A DNA stretch of 30,828 nucleotides from JALGVA01 sp964617715 (GTDB lineage: Bacteria > Armatimonadota > Zipacnadia > Zipacnadales > UBA5352), in contig CAZTZN010000032.1 in the NCBI GenBank assembly GCA_964617715.1, positions 1 to 30,828 of the forward strand. Reading direction: 5' to 3'. The notes below the pieces were generated by a model. The model was not told the DNA's origin, made no database searches, and saw only the letters and a list, made by a program, of their open reading frames with translations. Both the position numbers and the translations under genes were made by a program. Shown one piece after another: positions 25,646 to 30,828 of the stretch. Position 1 is the first letter of the stretch. Each line of letters opens with the position of its first letter.

Positions 25646-26848
25646 TCACCGCGCGCGCAGATCCACGATCTCCTCGTCGAGACCCTCGAAGCTGTTGCCC
25701 TCAAGCGTCAGGCGCTCGATGCTCTCGCCGATGCGGATGCCGATGCGGTTGCGGACCCGGTGGCGGCGGCGCGTGTCCCGGAGGCGATTGCCGCGCAGCA
25801 CCACGCCCTCGGCGGTGCCCGCCATCTCGATAGCCACGCAGTCGCCGCGTGTGCCGCTGTCCTCGATCAGGTTGCCCTCGAAGAGATTGCGGTGCGGGTC
25901 GCGCTTGGCCTCCGGGTGGGCGCGGAACTGGATGCCGATCTCGCCGCTGCGCCGCACGGTGCAGCCACGCACGATGTTGTCGGTGTCACGATGGCCGATG
26001 GAGATGCCGAACTTCACCGAGTCCTCGATGGTGCAGTCCTCGACGATGCTGTCGCGCACGCCCCAGCAGAAGTAGAAGCCCTGACTGTTGCCGATCAGCG
26101 TGTTGCGCCGCACCACCGAGCGCTGCGATCCCGAGCCCGCGTGCAGGCCGAGGTCGGTGTTGTTGATGGCGCGGCAGTCCTCGACGGTCACGTCGTCACA
26201 CACCTGCCAGCTCATGCCGTCGGAGTTGTTGTCGCGGCTGGTGACGTTGCGGATGGTGATGCGGTCGCAGTCCTGGATGAAGATGCCACCGCCGTAGTTG
26301 CCGTTGAGGTTCTCGTTGTTGGCGCGATTGCCGTCGATGCACAGGCTCTCGATGACCACGTCGTTGACGTAGTCGCCGGTGATGACCGGGAAGAGCGTGG
26401 CCGCCTCAGGGTGGGTCTCGGTCCAGAAGTTGTCGCGCGTGTCCCGGTCGAGGTGCACGGTATCGCCCTCGATGGCGACCACGGTGCGTTTGCAGTAGAC
26501 CATGCGGTCGAAGTGGGGTGACTTGCCGCGCAGCAGGATACCGCCCCCCACGCGGAAGAGTTTCGGGTTGACCACGCGCACGCTGGTGCCGTACCAGTCC
26601 ACGTCATCGGCCAGCGGCGTAACCGCGGACGGGCATTTGCGCAACACCGTGTCATCGCCCGCCCCGACCAGGTTGACGCGGTCGCGGATGAACAGCGAGT
26701 TGCCCATCTCCCATCGCCCCGGGCCGATGCGCACGGTGCCCCCACCCAGGCGCGCCACGTAGTCCACCGCCGCCTGCAGCACCATGTGCGTCCTCCCGAC
26801 GAAGTCGCCGCGCTTGTGTCCGACCCGCACCGTGATCTTCTCGGCCAT
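25646..26848 (-). CDS. right-handed parallel beta-helix protein
   Basis: This 400-residue protein starts at ATG 26848 with GGAGG 6 nt upstream. The much longer open frame upstream is Pro/Arg-rich and not real. The N-terminus (VLQAAVDYVARLGGGTVRIGPG, then LFIRDRVNLVGAGDDTVL) matches the first turn of pectate-lyase-superfamily beta-helices. Many short repeats follow: ITIRNVTSRDNNSDG, VTVEDCRAINNTDLG, SVVRRNTLIGNSQG, SIVEDCTIEDS and NIVRGCTVRRSGEIG, i.e. about ten coils with Asn ladders. There is no signal peptide. Beta-helix proteins of this class are polysaccharide lyases, hydrolases or epimerases, but no catalytic residues could be assigned. A repeated element and a perfect palindrome lie ~40-115 nt upstream. 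Confidence 0.85.
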   Translation of the reverse strand: MAEKITVRVGHKRGDFVGRTHMVLQAAVDYVARLGGGTVRIGPGRWEMGNSLFIRDRVNLVGAGDDTVLRKCPSAVTPLADDVDWYGTSVRVVNPKLFRVGGGILLRGKSPHFDRMVYCKRTVVAIEGDTVHLDRDTRDNFWTETHPEAATLFPVITGDYVNDVVIESLCIDGNRANNENLNGNYGGGIFIQDCDRITIRNVTSRDNNSDGMSWQVCDDVTVEDCRAINNTDLGLHAGSGSQRSVVRRNTLIGNSQGFYFCWGVRDSIVEDCTIEDSVKFGISIGHRDTDNIVRGCTVRRSGEIGIQFRAHPEAKRDPHRNLFEGNLIEDSGTRGDCVAIEMAGTAEGVVLRGNRLRDTRRRHRVRNRIGIRIGESIERLTLEGNSFEGLDEEIVDLRAR

Positions 26849-26885
26849 CGCCTGCCTCCCGTTCGGCCCGACCTGGTTCGGCGCT

Positions 26886-26963
26886 CCCATGGTGCGGTGC
26901 TTTCGCCGAATACTCCCGGTCACCTGCGCGGCGCAGGTGACCGACGGGTCGCCGCAGCAGGAG
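26886..26963. repeat. repeated noncoding element, copy 2
   Basis: This is the second copy of the element at 23665-23743, in the same orientation. It has CCCATG, TGCGGT, TTCGCCGAA (26902-26910), ACCTGCGCGG (26922-26931) and AGCAGG at the same spacing within 1 nt. It lies just upstream of the beta-helix gene on the minus strand and contains a perfect palindrome. The rest of 26849-27111 holds nothing else I can name. Confidence 0.6.
26917..26943. promoter_or_regulatory. perfect 13 bp inverted repeat, possible operator
   Basis: The arm CGGTCACCTGCGC is followed, after one central G (26930), by its exact reverse complement. There is no T-run, so a terminator is unlikely. It sits between the - strand beta-helix gene and the + strand Tat lipoprotein genes, 69 nt from the former's ATG. 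The symmetry suggests a dimeric regulator site or a very stable RNA/DNA hairpin. Confidence 0.5.
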
Positions 26964-27111
26964 GCATCGGGCGATTGTCGAGGACTTCGTGTCACCGCAG
27001 GCCGCGCAGCGACCCGGGCGAATTGGCCGTCGAGGGAGAGATGCGAGGGACCGGTGAGCGGAAACGGCCGTGTGTCGCGGGGAAACGGCTGACCGGCAGG
27101 GCGGTGATGTG

Positions 27112-27381
27112 ATGTCAATGGATCGTCGGATGTTCCTGAGGCTGTTTGGCTCCGGTGGTGCCCTGGCCTGTCTGGGGCTGCTGGCGGGTGCGCCGGGCTG
27201 CAAGCGGACTCCAACCGAGGAGCCCGAGCAGCTCCTGCTCGAGCCTGCAGCGGGTCCGAACCCGGAGGCAGGTACGGAGCCGGAGACCCCGACCGAAGAG
27301 GCCGGTAGTGAGGACGACGATGAGGGAGGCCGTGAGGACGACGATGAGGACGGGCAGGACGAGGGTGAGGACGAGGATTAG
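27112..27381 (+). CDS. small Tat lipoprotein with acidic low-complexity tail
   Basis: This protein has 89 residues. ATG 27112 is preceded by AGGGCGG with a 7 nt spacer; ATG 27118 is favoured by alignment with the paralogue next door (MDRR). The N-terminus is a twin-arginine signal (DRRMFLRLFG), then a hydrophobic GGALACLGLLAG and a Cys (APGC) suited to lipid attachment. The mature part is Pro/Glu-rich and then almost purely Asp, Glu and Gly. No folded domain is visible. The acidic tail could bind calcium or cations at the cell surface (inference). It is a tandem paralogue of the gene at 27524. Confidence 0.7.
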   Translation: MSMDRRMFLRLFGSGGALACLGLLAGAPGCKRTPTEEPEQLLLEPAAGPNPEAGTEPETPTEEAGSEDDDEGGREDDDEDGQDEGEDED

Positions 27382-27523
27382 AGCCTGATTGCGCGGGCCG
27401 GCACTGAAGCCTCACGATGATCTGCGCGGAGTGTGCCGGGATGGAGGGGCATGGCGGCCAGATGGCGAAGTGGTAACGGATTGCGCTCCGACGTCCGTCA
27501 CGAACTGGGAGGTAGACAAGCGA

Positions 27524-27724
27524 ATGGATCGTCGAGAGTTCCTGAAGCTGTTTGGCGGCGGCGCCGCCGTCGCCGGCCTGGGTCTGCTTGCAGGTATGCT
27601 CGGGTGCGGCAAGAAGCAGAAGGATGAAGGACCGGGTTTGAACGCCCCGCCGGGGCCGCCGCCCGGCCCGGAGCCGGGTGGCCCGCCGCCCGCGCCCACG
27701 AACCAGCCCCCGCAGGGCGGCTAG
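27524..27724 (+). CDS. small Tat lipoprotein with Pro/Gly-rich tail
   Basis: This protein has 66 residues. ATG 27524 has GGGAGGT about 10 nt upstream. The N-terminus is a near-ideal Tat motif, DRREFLKLFGGG, followed by AAVAGLGLLAGMLGC with the Cys at the lipobox position. The mature part is Lys-rich and then Pro/Gly-rich (PPGPPPGPEPGGPPP) and has no recognisable fold. Signal regions of the two genes are similar at DNA level (both begin ATGGATCGTCG), but their tails differ completely. The 142 nt gap between the genes (27382-27523) holds no clear site. Confidence 0.75.
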   Translation: MDRREFLKLFGGGAAVAGLGLLAGMLGCGKKQKDEGPGLNAPPGPPPGPEPGGPPPAPTNQPPQGG

Positions 27725-27793
27725 GTCGGAACTGCTGCACGATCACCGCCGATGCCCCGCATGGGCATCGCGCTCAGGACACAGGCTGACGAC

Positions 27794-27823
27794 GGGCCGC
27801 GGCGACAGCATCGCCCGCGGCCC
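27794..27823. terminator. strong GC hairpin between convergent genes
   Basis: GGGCCGCGG (27794-27802) pairs with CCGCGGCCC (27815-27823). CGA/TCG extends the stem across one bulged base, and the loop is CAGCA. It lies in the 162 nt convergent gap between the Tat lipoprotein pair and the - strand membrane protein gene. A weaker CTTGC/GCAAG hairpin is at 27846-27864. No T-run follows, but such hairpins terminate in GC-rich genomes. Confidence 0.55.
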
Positions 27824-27886
27824 GCTTCACTCCCTGCACCGACTTCTTGCGGGGCCGCGGCAAGGGACCTGCCAGCCATGCGGCGC

Positions 27887-29824
27887 TCAGCCTATGTCGA
27901 TGTGCAGCTTGCGGTACAGCTCGCCCGGCAGCAGTGCGCCGAAGGCGCCCCACAACAGCCCGGCCACGAACAGATGCCCGAAGGCAATCCCCAGGAAGAG
28001 CGGTACCAGCCGCCGGTAGGCACGCGCGCCGCCAAGCTTCACCACCAGCGACTTGATCAGCCACACGGTGAAGAACGGCGCCCACAACAAGTAGCCGTAG
28101 CTGGTCGCCAGCGCATAGCCCAGCGGATGCACCGGCAGCCGCAGGAAGTAGTGGCGCAGCACCGACAGCAGCACGACCACGCCCGCACCGCCGGCGGCGA
28201 AGCCGCTCGCGAGGCGCTGGGGCAAGCCCGGGTTCTCGACCAGCCCCGACAGCAGATCGAACTCCCCGCGGGCCAGCGACGTGCGGTAGCCGCCGGCGAT
28301 GGTACCGCCCTCCAGCACGTTTGCGCCGTACTGGTAGAACGCCTGCAGGTGCATGGCGTAGGCCAGCGGCAGCCCGATGGCGAAGGCGATGATCAGCGCC
28401 CCGATGATCTCTCGTCGCCGCGCTCCCATGCGGTCGCCCAGCTCCAGACTCTCGATGCCGAAGGCCATCAGCCCCGGGAAGTAGCCGCGGCACAGGAAGT
28501 TCATCACCGACATGAGGGTCAGCCCGCGCATGTCGCCGGCGCGCGACCAGATGCTCGTCCCGGTCGCCTCGAGAATCAGCTTCTTTGCCTCTCCGAACGG
28601 GAAGGCCCAGTTGGTGGGCACGCCGGTCTCGGCGCGGATGCGCGCGAAGGTCACCGCGATGAGCAGCATCGCCGTGAAGTACAGCGCGGCGAGTGAGAGC
28701 TGCATTCCGGCCGCGCGCGCCCACACGAGCATCACCAGCAGGCCTGCCGCGAGCACGATCCACGCCCGCCCGCGCGAAGTGCGGTCGCGCGGCGAGCCGC
28801 CGGCGTCGGCGCGCTGCACCAGGTTGCGCAGCGACTGCGCCAGCGAGCCCCGCGCCGCCCACAGCAGGATGACCGCCATCGCCAGGTACGCTCCGGCGCT
28901 CTGGCGCATCAGGAAGGGGAAGCCGGGCGGCTCGTAGCCGATCGCCGTGGCGCCCACCGACAGCAGCCGGATCAGCAGATAGAAGCCCCAGGTGGAGCCG
29001 AGGATCTCGATGGGCACGAGGTAGCCGAAGCCGATGAACTCGGGGCGATGGTAGAACACCACCGACTGCAGCGTGCTCCACGGGCGCTCGGTGAAGAGCG
29101 CGCCGACCGGGTAGTAGAGGCCCAGCGCGGGCAGCCCGGGGTTCATCGCCTCGGCCACGTTCATGCCGTCGAAGATCGCGGCCAGGCCGAAGCCGATCCA
29201 CATCAACGGGTTGCGCAGGATCGGCAGTGGCGACACCGCGCCCTCGCGTCCGACCAGCTCGACGGCGAAGGTCGCGACCGGATAGGTGAGACGGTCATGC
29301 TCGGTCCAGGGCCGGCGCAGCAGGACGGCCAGCGCCAGCAGCGCCGCGAAGAAGCCGCCGAGGAAGATCATCCACGTGCCCAGCGGCGCCAGCCACGCGC
29401 CCCAGGGCACGCGCTCGTCGGGCGCGGCCTCGAAGTAGCTGGTGATCACGTTCTCGTCGGTCGGCGCGACCCAGGCGGGAACCAGCGCCGCCAGGTCCGC
29501 GAAGTTGTTCGAGGGCTCGGCGAAGTAGCGCAGCGCCGTCAAGGAGGGCAGCATGGGCCGCACAATCCCGAGGCTGCCCAGCGGGATGCCCACCAGGACG
29601 ATGGTGTACGCCACGGCGATCTCGCGTGCCGGCAGCACGCGCCGCCGCCGCAGCCACGCCAGCAGGCGGTCGAGCCCGATGAGCGCCAGCAACGCGAGCA
29701 GCGCGGGCCCGGAGGGGACTGAGTTGTCGATGTTGGCGCCGAAGGTAATCAGGCAGGCGTAGCGCACCCACGCCATGCCCACCACCAGCAGCACCGCGCC
29801 CAGGATCGTCGCGCGCAGGGTCAT
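27887..29824 (-). CDS. polytopic membrane protein, OPT-like/DUF6785 family
   Basis: This 645-residue protein starts at ATG 29824 with GGAG 8 nt upstream. It has many hydrophobic segments, about 12-14 by eye. They include ILGAVLLVVGMAWVRYACL near the start, IAVAYTIVLVGIPLGSLGIV, TWMIFLGGFFAALLALAVLL, IIGALIIAFAIGLPLAYAM and LFVAGLLWGAFGALL near the end. The conserved block RIRAETGVPTNWAFPFGEAKKLI and the overall length are typical of the DUF6784/DUF6785 proteins I associate with planctomycete and armatimonad genomes, which resemble oligopeptide transporters (OPT). Transport is therefore inferred and the substrate is unknown. It follows the glycosidase-like gene by 36 nt in an apparent operon. 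Confidence 0.78.
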   Translation of the reverse strand: MTLRATILGAVLLVVGMAWVRYACLITFGANIDNSVPSGPALLALLALIGLDRLLAWLRRRRVLPAREIAVAYTIVLVGIPLGSLGIVRPMLPSLTALRYFAEPSNNFADLAALVPAWVAPTDENVITSYFEAAPDERVPWGAWLAPLGTWMIFLGGFFAALLALAVLLRRPWTEHDRLTYPVATFAVELVGREGAVSPLPILRNPLMWIGFGLAAIFDGMNVAEAMNPGLPALGLYYPVGALFTERPWSTLQSVVFYHRPEFIGFGYLVPIEILGSTWGFYLLIRLLSVGATAIGYEPPGFPFLMRQSAGAYLAMAVILLWAARGSLAQSLRNLVQRADAGGSPRDRTSRGRAWIVLAAGLLVMLVWARAAGMQLSLAALYFTAMLLIAVTFARIRAETGVPTNWAFPFGEAKKLILEATGTSIWSRAGDMRGLTLMSVMNFLCRGYFPGLMAFGIESLELGDRMGARRREIIGALIIAFAIGLPLAYAMHLQAFYQYGANVLEGGTIAGGYRTSLARGEFDLLSGLVENPGLPQRLASGFAAGGAGVVVLLSVLRHYFLRLPVHPLGYALATSYGYLLWAPFFTVWLIKSLVVKLGGARAYRRLVPLFLGIAFGHLFVAGLLWGAFGALLPGELYRKLHIDIG

Positions 29825-29860
29825 GGTGAGGGCTCCGACAAAGGCCCGGCGGCCACGGGT

Positions 29861-30828
29861 CTACGCCTCCGGCAGTGCTGCGACATCGACGAGTTGCCCG
29901 CTCTGCAGCAGCTTCACGCAAGCGGGCTCGGCATCATCGGGCAGAGCCGACAGATCGATGGTGTTCGCGCCGGCCCGCGCGCCCTGCGACGCCAGCGTCT
30001 CCCCGTCGGCGTTCGCCACCACCAGCGTGCACTCGCCCTCAGGCAGATCCGCCTGCACCTGCAGAACATTGTTGGCGCGCGTCACGGTCAGCCGACGAGT
30101 GAGCTGCGCCACGCACGCGACCTCGTCGCGCGGCAGATAGACGCTTACCCCGGCCAGGCCGTCCGCGCGCGCGTGGGGCTCGATCTCGGCGCAGCCCAGC
30201 AGGTCGAAGAGATGTTCGTCCTCGGTCAGCTCCACCGCCAAAGCCTGCCCATCGACGGTGTGGCCGGTGGCGTTGAACAGGTGGTAGAGCGTCCTGTCAT
30301 CGCGCGAGAACCGGTTCACGTAGACGTAGCGCGCGTTGCCGGGTGTGACCAGCAACGGGTAGGCGTCGCCGAGCCAGTAGACGTCCTGGTTCTCCGACAG
30401 GATCGTGTAGAAGTTGGCCGGGTAGTAGCGCCCGAACGACTCGACGGCATTCCAGAACTTCTTGCGATCACCCGGGTCGGCGCCGCGGTGATCCAACTCG
30501 TAGGATTTGCACTCGCGGAAGTAGAAGCGCTGGGTGTTGCACTCCAGCGGCCGCATGGGCGAGGCCAGGACAGTCAGGTCGTACGTGATGCAGCCCTCCA
30601 GGTACTGCATGAGGTAATCGTAACCGGGGTGCTCGGTGGTCAGCACCAGGTCCGGGCGCACCTCGTCCATCGCCTCATGGATCATGCGCGTGGCCTCGGC
30701 GACCGCCTTCTGCCACTGGGTGATGCCGAACTCGGCGTAGGTATGCTGATGCGTCTCGTCGTAGCAGGCCCAACCGCGATGGCCGTACTCGTCGAGGCGG
30801 ATGCCATCGGCGCCGGTCTCGCGCATCA
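29861..30828 (-). CDS. DUF6259-like glycosidase, C-terminal part
   Basis: The frame is open to the right edge, so the N-terminus is outside the window. The visible ~322 residues begin in a barrel: ETGADGIRLDEYGHRGWACYD has the strand-end Asp/Glu cluster (G-x-R-L-D-E) expected of a catalytic site. Then come VLTTEHPGYDYLMQYLEG, the loop regions RFYFRECKSYELDHRG, and a C-terminal beta-sandwich from ~residue 160 of the fragment (YVYVNRFSRDDRTLYHLFNATG). The motifs resemble DUF6259-type putative glycoside hydrolases. It ends 36 nt before the membrane protein gene in the same direction, so degradation and uptake may be co-expressed. Confidence 0.72.
   Translation of the reverse strand, partial: MRETGADGIRLDEYGHRGWACYDETHQHTYAEFGITQWQKAVAEATRMIHEAMDEVRPDLVLTTEHPGYDYLMQYLEGCITYDLTVLASPMRPLECNTQRFYFRECKSYELDHRGADPGDRKKFWNAVESFGRYYPANFYTILSENQDVYWLGDAYPLLVTPGNARYVYVNRFSRDDRTLYHLFNATGHTVDGQALAVELTEDEHLFDLLGCAEIEPHARADGLAGVSVYLPRDEVACVAQLTRRLTVTRANNVLQVQADLPEGECTLVVANADGETLASQGARAGANTIDLSALPDDAEPACVKLLQSGQLVDVAALPEA

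Noticed and set aside
26849..27415. Upstream extension of the beta-helix frame
   Set aside because: It is Pro/Arg/His-rich, crosses the palindrome and the opposing Tat gene, and a good ribosome site precedes ATG 26848.
27451..27500. tRNA-like stretch with AAGTGGTAACGGA and an ACGGA/TCCGT stem
   Set aside because: The anticodon-like loop is 13 nt, and no T-arm or acceptor stem is present. It is probably chance.
1..30828. CRISPR array, insertion sequence, phage or defence genes
   Set aside because: No regularly spaced repeats, transposase, integrase, or nuclease/effector motifs were seen in any convincing frame.

Overview
The window is a GC-rich (about 70% by eye) bacterial chromosome segment packed with secreted and cytosolic glycan-processing proteins. 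The mix of families suggests a free-living polysaccharide degrader, with Armatimonadota as my first guess and Planctomycetota or Hydrogenedentota as alternatives. The relevant families are DUF6067/GH123-like, DUF6259-like, DUF6785-like, TIGR04076, heparinase II/III fused to FG-GAP repeats, LamG, and Tat lipoproteins. I see no rRNA, tRNA, insertion sequence, phage or CRISPR, so the phylum guess rests on protein families only.

Layout. (1) Positions 1-10070, + strand: the end of a 3-hydroxyisobutyrate dehydrogenase-family gene, a possible 35-residue lipoprotein, an M14-like carboxypeptidase, two TIM-barrel glycosidase-like proteins, a CBM9-like/DUF6067 protein that overlaps its upstream neighbour by 8 nt, and a TIGR04076 protein. 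(2) Positions 10098-23532, - strand, a tight operon read from right to left: LamG glycosidase-like protein, gamma-glutamyltransferase, polysaccharide deacetylase, GH3 beta-N-acetylhexosaminidase, a 1394-residue heparinase-like/discoidin/FG-GAP fusion, and a TIM-barrel protein with an Asp-Asp motif. (3) Positions 23533-27111: a mosaic stretch with lower GC in its left half. It holds a decayed gene (two frame changes and one stop), an intact Asp-box (sialidase-fold) gene coupled to it by ATGA, a doubtful small ORF, and a - strand beta-helix protein. Two diverged copies of a ~78 bp noncoding element flank it. (4) Positions 27112-27724: two adjacent paralogous Tat lipoproteins with low-complexity tails. 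(5) Positions 27887-30828, - strand: a polytopic OPT-like/DUF6785 membrane protein and, upstream of it, the C-terminal part of a DUF6259-like glycosidase.

How it may work (inference). Secreted lyase, lectin-bearing and CBM-bearing enzymes would attack an external glycan. The polytopic protein would import products. The cytosolic GH3, deacetylase, M14-like and barrel proteins would finish degradation. GH3 NagZ-type, deacetylase, gamma-glutamyltransferase and M14-like proteins together hint at an amino-sugar or peptidoglycan-like substrate, but no sequence feature proves the substrate.
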